Shown: positions 1 to 6,079 of the stretch, piece by piece
Layout: every line of letters starts with the position of its first letter
Position numbering within the stretch: position 1 is the first letter of the stretch
Source of the DNA: a virus
Strand: one strand, 5' to 3'
IMG/VR virus record: IMGVR_UViG_3300030388_000999
Coordinates: 1-36,402 of that record
DNA length: 36,402 bases
The notes under the pieces: generated by a model
What the model was told of the DNA's origin: nothing
What the model saw: the letters and a program-made list of their open reading frames with translations, nothing else
Database searches by the model: none
Translations under genes and position numbers: made by a program

Positions 1-352
1 GTTCCGTCGAGAACACGCAGACATCCCGAATGTGGGTCAGGTTATTCGCGTTAAGGAGCTTCAGGACTCCGATTACAAAGTAGAGGTCAGGGGCAGGTCA
101 GGTCGGACGATAGTTCTAGATAGCTTCCACGGGAGTGGTGGCATGATCTGGCCTAATTATACTCACGCCGATACGTACATCGAGGGCGGGTGGAAGGCTC
201 TTTGCGAAAAAAAGCTCGTAGACACGTACTATTTCGATGCGGTCAAGGCACGAACTGAGGACGAAAAAAAGCGAGAAAATCGTAAGAAATCAATGTTTAA
301 GGAGGATCATAATGCAGAAAATGAACCTCTGCATATCAGAAAAATATTATGA
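1..352 (+). CDS. Unrecognised small protein, probably cut by the left window edge
   Basis: The frame is open from base 2 (reading FRREHADIPN) into a GTG at 32, so this is either the C-terminal part of a longer gene or a 106-residue protein starting at the GTG. The readable part has an aromatic middle (about residues 25-60, with IWPNYTHADTYIEGGWKAL) and a very basic/acidic tail (TEDEKKRENRKKS). I do not recognise the family. Its TGA overlaps the ATG of the primase-helicase (ATGA at 349-352), so the two are translationally coupled and it belongs to the replication operon. No function is assigned; an early accessory role is inferred only from position. Confidence 0.7.
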   Translation, partial: FRREHADIPNVGQVIRVKELQDSDYKVEVRGRSGRTIVLDSFHGSGGMIWPNYTHADTYIEGGWKALCEKKLVDTYYFDAVKARTEDEKKRENRKKSMFKEDHNAENEPLHIRKIL

Positions 353-2184
353 GCACACCACAAGAAATCAACCTAGCGTTATCACTTCAAATCGACACCG
401 TTATGAATAAATATTTCCCTGAAGCCAAAAAGCGTGGGAATAACTACGAGATGGGTGATCTCGATGGGAACAAGGGCAAATCCTGCGGAGTTTTCCGAGC
501 CAAAGGAGGCGTCTACCTCGCAAAAGACTCAGCCACAGGCGAGTGCATACCGATACTGTCCCTGATAGCCAGAAAACACTCAAACTGGAAGGAGGCGTTT
601 GTCGAGGCTAGGCGTATCTGCGGTCTGCATGATCTAAAACCAGCAGTAGCCGTAGAACGTCCAGCTGTGGTTAAAGACAGCAGCACTGCTCTAGGGCCGA
701 TGCGTGGAACGGAGGCGATGAAATACCTATCCCATGATAGAGGACTCTCCGAGGCTGTACTACAAAAGTACGGCATCCGATCACATAAACGGTACAGTAC
801 AGTGAACGAGGATTTCTGGGCTGCTAGGTTCCACGATGCCGATGGGAACTACGTGATGCTGAAAAGCACAGGTGTTCTGCGGAACAACGGGAAAAAGGAC
901 ATCTGGAGCACAAAAGCATGGCATACTCTCTGGGGGTGGGACAACGTGCAGGACAACGATAGGAGCATATTGATCGCTGAGGGGGAGATAGACGCAATGT
1001 CCTGGGATCAGATGGATGTCGGGATGCCGTGCTTGTCTGTGCCGAGTGGCGTGTCTAATCTGGGATGGATTGATAACGATTACGAAGCACTGTCCCGTTT
1101 CGAGAACATATACATCTCGATGGATAATGACGAAGCTGGTCAGAAAGCTGCAAAGGAGATAGCTAAACGCCTCGGTTTGCAGCGGTGTAGAACCGTGCAG
1201 TACCCAGGCGATGTGAACGATGCTAATGATTTACTGCGTAAACGTCCTACCGATGCTCCTGCTCTAGTACAGTCTGCTGAGTCCAACGATCCTCCTACTT
1301 TACGTACAGCAGCAAGCCTGGGAGCGGACGTTGCGGATGAAATACACCGATACGAGTCCGAAAAAGCACACAATCCGTTCATGTGGCCTGAACTACCGTT
1401 CAGATTGCGTGAGGGCGAACTAGTCACGCTAGGTGGGTACGCAGGACACGGCAAGAGCCAGTTGATGTACCAGATGCTTTTGCACGAAATGGCAGCCAAC
1501 GGTCGCAGGGGATGTATTGCGTCCTTCGAAATTCCCAGTTCAAGTATGCTGATGCAGATGCTGTGGATGCAGAACGGGAAATGCCCAGATCCTGACAAAA
1601 TTGAAGATGAGGTCAGTATATTAGCCGACAAACTGTGGTTCGTGGAATCCGAGGAGGGCGTAGATAACTCCTGGGAGAGCATAAAAGATGATTTTTTGTA
1701 CGCTAATCGCAGGTACGGGTGCGATATATTTGTGATCGACGCATTGATGCACCTCACTGCTAAGGACGATTGGAACGGTCAGGCGAGGATCGCCAAGCAA
1801 GCTGCTAAATTCGCCTTAGATAACCGAGTCACGGTTATTTTGATTGCGCACTGCGATGCTAAGAAGGCTTCATCCTCGATGATGCCAGAAAACGAGCACG
1901 TTCTGGGAGGGCAGGAAATCGTTGCCTCATCTCACACCGTTGTGCTGGTATGGCGGAATGTAGACAAGGAGAAGAGGCTAGAGGCTGGAGAACAGGTAGA
2001 TGGGCCTGACGGTAAGTTCTACGTGTCCAAGCAGCGGAACTCTGGTGTCCTCGTTTATAGGGATCTTTGGTATCAAAAGAGCCGAAGGATGTTTCACACT
2101 GAGATCCAAAATCTAGAAAAATTAGAAAAAGATGAAAAAATGTCAGATTGGGACTTGACAGAGCCTGAATCTATGGCTTTCTAG
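349..2184 (+). CDS. T7 gp4-like DNA primase-helicase
   Basis: 611 residues with the primase-plus-hexameric-helicase layout of T7 gp4. The TOPRIM part shows an IAEGEIDAMS motif (E211) and YISMDNDEAG (D259, D261). The RecA-like DnaB-type helicase has Walker A GYAGHGKS (363-370), Walker B IFVIDAL (D464) and a LIAHCDA motif with H501. The protein would prime the lagging strand and unwind DNA at the phage fork. Oddity: the N-terminal 100 residues look like the usual zinc-binding primase module (VYLAKDSATGE region) but have no CxxC pairs, so metal binding may be lost. It overlaps the upstream gene by 4 bp (ATGA) and is 5 bp from the SSB-like gene. The call is secure; the sequence specificity of priming cannot be read. 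Confidence 0.95.
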   Translation: MSTPQEINLALSLQIDTVMNKYFPEAKKRGNNYEMGDLDGNKGKSCGVFRAKGGVYLAKDSATGECIPILSLIARKHSNWKEAFVEARRICGLHDLKPAVAVERPAVVKDSSTALGPMRGTEAMKYLSHDRGLSEAVLQKYGIRSHKRYSTVNEDFWAARFHDADGNYVMLKSTGVLRNNGKKDIWSTKAWHTLWGWDNVQDNDRSILIAEGEIDAMSWDQMDVGMPCLSVPSGVSNLGWIDNDYEALSRFENIYISMDNDEAGQKAAKEIAKRLGLQRCRTVQYPGDVNDANDLLRKRPTDAPALVQSAESNDPPTLRTAASLGADVADEIHRYESEKAHNPFMWPELPFRLREGELVTLGGYAGHGKSQLMYQMLLHEMAANGRRGCIASFEIPSSSMLMQMLWMQNGKCPDPDKIEDEVSILADKLWFVESEEGVDNSWESIKDDFLYANRRYGCDIFVIDALMHLTAKDDWNGQARIAKQAAKFALDNRVTVILIAHCDAKKASSSMMPENEHVLGGQEIVASSHTVVLVWRNVDKEKRLEAGEQVDGPDGKFYVSKQRNSGVLVYRDLWYQKSRRMFHTEIQNLEKLEKDEKMSDWDLTEPESMAF

Positions 2185-2189
2185 TAGGT

Positions 2190-2633
2190 ATGGACACCAT
2201 AAAATCATTTGAACGATTCTCAGATCCATGGGAATCCAAGTACGGGACGATGTACCCGTTCGCAGTTGTATTAGAAGGTTCGCCAGATACCGTTTTTGCT
2301 AACGGTACTTCCGAATCACCTTGGTGGGCTACTGTTGGCTCTATCGTGGAGACCGTAGATAAGGGGCAGACCAAGACGGGGAAGCGTAAGGTCTCTTTCA
2401 CCAAGCCAGAGGGGGTGGAACAACCGCCCCGTGCTGCACCACACCTCAAAGTCAAGAAATCTGCTAGAGATGAGATTATCTCGTTAGCTATGATTTTTAA
2501 GATTGCTGCTGAACGCGGCGGTGACGCAACCGCCTCCTTGATACTGGCTAGAGAACTCTGGGATTCGTTTCAAGAATTCCAAGACTCTCCTACATCTGAC
2601 ACTTCCCCTTCTTTAGAAGAAGGGGCTTTCTAG
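2190..2633 (+). CDS. Probable single-stranded DNA-binding protein
   Basis: 147 residues. I infer an SSB role from three things: its place immediately after the primase-helicase, a first half compatible with an OB-type beta barrel (YPFAVVLEGSPDTVFAN, then a basic TKTGKRKVSFTKPEG stretch), and a C-terminus ending SLEEGAF. That acidic tip with terminal Phe is typical of bacterial and phage SSBs (E. coli SSB, T7 gp2.5), where it contacts partner enzymes. The start ATG follows the helicase stop by 5 bases with a weak AGGT just upstream. It is followed by a strong terminator. Alternative: another small DNA metabolism protein. No family-defining motif is visible beyond the tip. Confidence 0.6.
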   Translation: MDTIKSFERFSDPWESKYGTMYPFAVVLEGSPDTVFANGTSESPWWATVGSIVETVDKGQTKTGKRKVSFTKPEGVEQPPRAAPHLKVKKSARDEIISLAMIFKIAAERGGDATASLILARELWDSFQEFQDSPTSDTSPSLEEGAF

Positions 2634-2655
2634 TATTGGTTATATATTGCGGTTG

Positions 2656-2699
2656 AAGGGGGTCTGGGTTTTCATATTCCCCTGGCCCCCTTTTTTTTT
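2656..2699 (+). terminator. Strong Rho-independent terminator ending the primase-helicase/SSB unit
   Basis: GGGGG at 2658-2662 pairs with CCCCC at 2686-2690. The stem is extended by AA/TT outside and GGG/CCC (2666-2668 with 2680-2682) inside around an AU-rich loop. A run of nine T (2691-2699) follows directly. The next gene's ATG begins at the first base after the T-run. Confidence 0.9.
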
Positions 2700-3008
2700 A
2701 TGAGTAGAAAAAAAATTGAAAGCGACTTTTTACCTACCGTCTACCTGTGTCAAGTAGGCGGTTCTTTTGATTCTTACAGTAAATGGGTTCATTCTGAGGG
2801 AGTAAACATTGACCTGGAGTTCGGGGACGAACGAGGAGCTTGCTGGAAAGATGGAGCGTACATTTTAATTTACGTTCAGGAAAAATGCAAAGCCGTTATC
2901 TCTCACGAAATCTTTCACGCTGTAAATTTCACTCAGGAACACACTAGTTGTCCTGACGAAGAGTTCGGGGGGATGTGTACAGAATTCTTAGCCTCCAAAT
3001 TGTTATGA
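2700..3008 (+). CDS. Small HExxH metallopeptidase-like phage protein
   Basis: 102 residues with a VISHEIFHAVNF segment. H69-E70-x-x-H73 is the zincin signature and an acidic PDEEFGGMCTEF stretch (E87/E88, E95) follows, where a third metal ligand would lie. Small phage proteins with an HExxH followed by an acidic xEE motif are common, with no established substrate. The ATG at 2700 abuts the T-run of the preceding terminator and has no Shine-Dalgarno sequence, so it can be translated only from readthrough RNA or as a nearly leaderless message. Its TGA (3006-3008) overlaps the first of three tandem ATG units that lead into the phosphoesterase gene. Peptidase activity is inferred from the motif only. 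Confidence 0.75.
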   Translation: MSRKKIESDFLPTVYLCQVGGSFDSYSKWVHSEGVNIDLEFGDERGACWKDGAYILIYVQEKCKAVISHEIFHAVNFTQEHTSCPDEEFGGMCTEFLASKLL

Positions 3009-3037
3009 ATAGATAATGAATAGATAATGAATAGATT
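3005..3037 (+). repeat. 11-bp direct triplication of a start codon region
   Basis: ATGAATAGATA occurs at 3005-3015 and 3016-3026 and, with the last base changed to T, at 3027-3037. Because 11 is not a multiple of three, copies 1 and 2 each encode only Met-Asn-Arg-stop. Each TAA overlaps the next ATG (TAATG) and the third copy opens the phosphoesterase. The first ATG overlaps the TGA of the upstream gene (ATGA). Confidence 0.9.
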
Positions 3038-3689
3038 ACTGATAATAGGAGACCTCCACGAACCCTTTTGTTTAGACAAATATTTGTCATTTTGCAAAAA
3101 GCTGTACAGAAAAAAGAATTGCAACAGGGTTTTGTTCATCGGAGACATCATTGACTCTCACTATTCTTCATTCCATGAGCAAGATCCAGATGGTATGTCT
3201 GCTGGCGATGAGCTAGACCTATCCATCAAGAAGGTTAAACGCTGGTATAGGGCATTCCCGAAGGCTGATGTGGTAATAGGAAACCATGATCGCATCGTAT
3301 CCCGTAAGGCTTTTAGTGCAGGGGTCAGTAAGCGTTGGATTCGTAGTTGTCCAGAAGTTTTAGGAACTCCCAATTGGAAGTTCCACGAAAGCATCCACGT
3401 AGATGGCGTTAAATACTGTCACGGAGAGGCCAAGAAGGGCATCCAGCGAGCGAAGGCTGATATGGTTAGCAATGCTCAAGGGCATTATCACACGGAGTGC
3501 TACGTGCAATGGGCGGTTGGTGACTCCTTTCGGGTGTTCGGTATGCAATCTGGCTGCGGGATTGACCACGAAAGTTACGCAATGGCGTACGGGAAGCACG
3601 GGCCTAAGCCAGCAATAGCTTGTGGGTTTGTCGAAAACGGAGGTCGAAATGATCTCGATGAAGTTAGTGTTTACCCAATGGCATTATGA
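3027..3689 (+). CDS. Calcineurin-like metallophosphoesterase
   Basis: 220 residues carrying the full dimetal phosphoesterase signature: GDLH (D9, H11), GDIIDSH (D40), GNHD (N86, H87), CHGE (H132) and GHYH (H153, H155). It would hydrolyse a phosphomonoester or phosphodiester using two metal ions. Phage members include DNA exonucleases and RNA or nucleotide phosphatases, and the substrate cannot be told from sequence. The start at 3027 is the third copy of the duplicated ATGAATAGAT block; the first two copies end after three codons. The gene overlaps the next one by ATGA at 3686-3689. It lies within the replication and recombination arm, which favours a nucleic-acid or nucleotide substrate. Confidence 0.9.
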   Translation: MNRLLIIGDLHEPFCLDKYLSFCKKLYRKKNCNRVLFIGDIIDSHYSSFHEQDPDGMSAGDELDLSIKKVKRWYRAFPKADVVIGNHDRIVSRKAFSAGVSKRWIRSCPEVLGTPNWKFHESIHVDGVKYCHGEAKKGIQRAKADMVSNAQGHYHTECYVQWAVGDSFRVFGMQSGCGIDHESYAMAYGKHGPKPAIACGFVENGGRNDLDEVSVYPMAL

Positions 3690-4240
3690 TTGAAAAAACC
3701 CTAAAAGAAAGAAAGAGCCGTTACGGTGACTTTAAGGAAAACGCAGAGTGCTCACAGGCTCTTAAAGAAGTAATGCGGGCCTTTCCTGGCTGGGAGAGAC
3801 TATCTGATTCACAAAAGGAATCCCTAGAGCTAAATGCCACCAAGGACTCAAGGATAATCACTGGAGATTGCGATTGGAAAGACAATTGGGTTGACAAAGA
3901 GGGCTATTGCCGATTGATTGTTAAAGAGTTAGAAGGAAATGAAGCACTTGATGAACTCGGTCACGATCAAAGCGGATACTCTTCATTTGAAGATCATATG
4001 ATTAGCTATGAGCACAACGAACCTAACGAAGACGATTTGCCTACAATCCCCCTCTCACTTGAAGAGTACGCAAAAAGCAAGGGGTTCTGGAGATCAGAAA
4101 AGCTTCCAGATAATGAATGGTGGCACTCTACAGGGCCACCCCTTGGATTCCGTCAAATGCAACAAATGCATAAAGAATACCTCAATTCCAACAAATACCC
4201 GAACGGCATACAGCGACCTCCCTCCGATGAACCACAATAG
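3686..4240 (+). CDS. DUF6378-like phage protein
   Basis: 184 residues. The first 90 match the pattern of a common phage domain of unknown function that I believe is DUF6378: an initial TLKERKSRYGDF, then a helical stretch with LSDSQKESLELNATKDSRIITGD, then DWKDNWVDKEGYCRLI. The charged, alpha-helical layout with spaced acidic residues recalls MazG-type nucleotide hydrolases, but I would not assign that activity. The second half is low-conservation and acidic, ending in a proline-rich tail. It starts inside the phosphoesterase stop (ATGA), so the two are coupled. It is followed by 137 bp without a gene. Confidence 0.75.
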   Translation: MIEKTLKERKSRYGDFKENAECSQALKEVMRAFPGWERLSDSQKESLELNATKDSRIITGDCDWKDNWVDKEGYCRLIVKELEGNEALDELGHDQSGYSSFEDHMISYEHNEPNEDDLPTIPLSLEEYAKSKGFWRSEKLPDNEWWHSTGPPLGFRQMQQMHKEYLNSNKYPNGIQRPPSDEPQ

Positions 4241-4283
4241 TTTCGTTTGGCCTCAGATAATACACGGAGAATGCATGAGTTAT

Positions 4284-4307
4284 GATCGCCGCTAAGATCG
4301 CCGCTTT
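4284..4307 (+). repeat. Tandem 12-bp direct repeat in an intergenic gap
   Basis: GATCGCCGCTAA is followed at once by GATCGCCGCTTT in the 137-bp gap between two plus-strand genes (4241-4377). The rest of the gap is AT-rich with no clear promoter hexamers, although it ends in the A-rich leader of the next gene. Function unknown. Confidence 0.6.
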
Positions 4308-4377
4308 TAGAGAAATTGAACAATAAAACGTAACGCTATGATAGTTAAAGAACATTAATCTAAAGACTAGTATACAA

Positions 4378-4587
4378 ATGCCACGAGTAACAATAGAATT
4401 TAATTTACCAGAGGAGCAAGAGGATTTCAAACTGTTGGTTAATGTAGGGCATCTATCGTCTTCGATTTGTGAAGTAGACAGCAGGATGAGGAGCGAGCTT
4501 AAGCATGGGTTGACTTTTGAATCCGTTGAGGAGGTCTGCGAGTACGTTAGAAGTGAACTCCGTGATGCCCTAGAGTACATTTATTGA
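4378..4587 (+). CDS. Small conserved-looking phage protein, function unknown
   Basis: 69 residues, acidic. It opens with a beta-strand-like PRVTIEFNLPEEQEDFKLL followed by helices (SICEVDSRMRSELKHG, EEVCEYVRSELRDALEYIY). The opening phrase VTIEFNLPEEQEDF is one I have seen at the start of small proteins in many unrelated phages, which supports it being real. The start follows an A-rich leader (GTATACAA) without Shine-Dalgarno. It stands alone between two short gaps in the early arm. No enzymatic motif is visible. Confidence 0.7.
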   Translation: MPRVTIEFNLPEEQEDFKLLVNVGHLSSSICEVDSRMRSELKHGLTFESVEEVCEYVRSELRDALEYIY

Positions 4588-4658
4588 CTTCAGAAAGATT
4601 GTGAGATGCAGTAAAAAAAAAGCTTGCATCATAGAAATCCAAAAGCATCTTTAGTTCT

Positions 4659-4910
4659 ATGTCTAAAGATCTAAAAGTAGAAAACATATCAGATGAACAA
4701 GTTAAGGATCACATGATCACTGACGCGTTCAACAATCAGTCAGTTCTTGATATTCTTCAGGGAATGACTCTTAGTGCTATTGTGAACTTCGGTCACGATC
4801 TTGCTAAGAAGAACGTGAATCGGTCTTGGGAGAATATTACAGGGGCCGAGGTAGAGGATATCAAGCAGGAGATGGTGAACCAAGCAGCCATCCAATCAAA
4901 ATCTAATTAG
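4659..4910 (+). CDS. Hypothetical small early protein
   Basis: 83 residues, predicted mostly helical, with no Cys, no membrane segment and no recognised motif. It sits in the plus-strand early arm, 71 bp after the preceding gene and 10 bp before the PD-(D/E)XK nuclease gene, and probably shares their transcript. The segment upstream contains AAAAAAAAGCTTGCATC and offers no Shine-Dalgarno. Coding is supported by the uninterrupted frame, the tight fit between neighbours and the absence of a competing ORF. Function not assigned. Confidence 0.65.
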   Translation: MSKDLKVENISDEQVKDHMITDAFNNQSVLDILQGMTLSAIVNFGHDLAKKNVNRSWENITGAEVEDIKQEMVNQAAIQSKSN

Positions 4911-4920
4911 ATATTGAGGG

Positions 4921-5688
4921 ATGCACTTCTATAAAAAAAGCAGTACAGGGAAAGTATCCCTGGTTAATTCTGTAAACAGTATTCCGAAGGCCAAAAAGCA
5001 CGGGGGTGTATCTCCCTCAGTCACTGGGATTCTCTCTATCATGCCGAAGGGCTTGTCGGGGTTCGACATGAACATCTGGAGAGAGAACAAGCTTATTGAG
5101 TTCACTAAGAAGTACCCAGATGATCCTCCAGCGAAGCTCAAAGAGCGTCTATGGGGGTACAGGACAGACGAGGACGGAACTGAGGTAACGTCATCAGAGT
5201 TCGGTACAAAGGCTCACGCTGGCCTAGAGGAGGCTCTGACGCAATACCAAGACGGATCTGATTACTGCGGCCCGTACAAGAAGTACGCAGCTAGGTTCAT
5301 AGAGCACATATCTAGCACTTCTTCAGCTCCAGTTCACATGGAGTTCTCTGTTCTAGATGATGATCTGAACGTCGCGGGGATGCTTGATCTCATTTGCATG
5401 AACGGGAAAGGGAAGTACGAGTTGTACGACTTCAAATTCAGGAACGATAAGAACAAGAGTTATGACACGGACTGCTGCCAGCTTGCGATAGAAGCTAATA
5501 TTATTTCTAAGCAGTGGGAACTGGATTACATTCCAGATGTGTTCAGCGTTGTGTTCGACTGCGAGTCAGCGGACATGAAGGTGAAGCAATGGTCAGAATC
5601 TAAGGTAAAATGGGGCATTACTGCCTTCGAGAAGCTGAATGATAACTACCAGTTCTTTTCTGGACTTAATTATGGCGAGGAAGCTTAA
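4921..5688 (+). CDS. PD-(D/E)XK nuclease, RecB/Cas4-like exonuclease
   Basis: 255 residues with the ordered motifs of the RecB/Cas4-like nuclease superfamily: FGTKAH (H99), an EFSVL strand (E141), GMLDLI (D156), YDFKF (D170, K172) and QLAIEA (Q187). Such phage enzymes are exonucleases used in recombination or in breaking down host DNA. A GAGGG directly precedes the ATG at 4921, too close for an ideal Shine-Dalgarno. The next gene starts 17 bp inside this one. Together with the endonuclease VII-like gene it forms a recombination/DNA-processing pair at the end of the early arm. The fold is a confident call; the polarity and the substrate are not visible. Confidence 0.87.
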   Translation: MHFYKKSSTGKVSLVNSVNSIPKAKKHGGVSPSVTGILSIMPKGLSGFDMNIWRENKLIEFTKKYPDDPPAKLKERLWGYRTDEDGTEVTSSEFGTKAHAGLEEALTQYQDGSDYCGPYKKYAARFIEHISSTSSAPVHMEFSVLDDDLNVAGMLDLICMNGKGKYELYDFKFRNDKNKSYDTDCCQLAIEANIISKQWELDYIPDVFSVVFDCESADMKVKQWSESKVKWGITAFEKLNDNYQFFSGLNYGEEA

Positions 5689-6079
5689 ATACAAGGAGCT
5701 TAAACCGTACAGGGAAGCAGCCCTTAATGAACAAAAAGGGATAGACCCTATATCCCACCTGCCTATAACTGACCCCGTGCTAGACCACGATCACGTTACG
5801 GGTCACATTCGGCAAGTTCTTCAACGGGAGACTAACGCATTCGAGGGTAAGGCAATAAATGCTTTCAACCGTTATTGTAGACACTTAGGGATATCCGCTG
5901 AAGATGCGCTTATTGGTCTAATTGAGTACTGGATTCTAGATTACTCTGAGAATCCTATTCATCCCAAGCACCTCACGGACAAGGATAAGCTTCTAAGGAA
6001 GTACAAGAGGCTTCTGAGGCGCTCAAAGCGGGAGTGCACTAAAGAGAAGTACCGTAAGCTTATTCTGGGCCTAAAATAG
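5672..6079 (+). CDS. Endonuclease VII-like HNH (beta-beta-alpha-metal) nuclease lacking zinc cysteines
   Basis: 135 residues from the ATG at 5672. An upstream in-frame ATG at 5639 would overlap the nuclease gene further and adds a non-conserved stretch, so I reject it. Catalytic motif LDHDHVTGHIRQVL (D38-H39-D40-H41, H45) followed by RETNAFEGK (N55) matches the recombination endonuclease VII family, which resolves branched DNA. In T4 gp49 four cysteines bind a structural zinc; here both CxxC sites are gone (SHLPITDP and QRETNAFEG instead). I recall a similar cysteine-free form from cyanophages. The gene ends by overlapping, tail to tail, the last gene of the opposing structural arm. Role: debranching replicated DNA before packaging. 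Confidence 0.85.
   Translation: MARKLKYKELKPYREAALNEQKGIDPISHLPITDPVLDHDHVTGHIRQVLQRETNAFEGKAINAFNRYCRHLGISAEDALIGLIEYWILDYSENPIHPKHLTDKDKLLRKYKRLLRRSKRECTKEKYRKLILGLK

Noticed and set aside
1140-1757. 205-codon minus ORF inside the primase-helicase gene
   Set aside because: It is an antisense shadow of a gene with clear TOPRIM and Walker motifs; Ser/Leu-rich wording with no domain.
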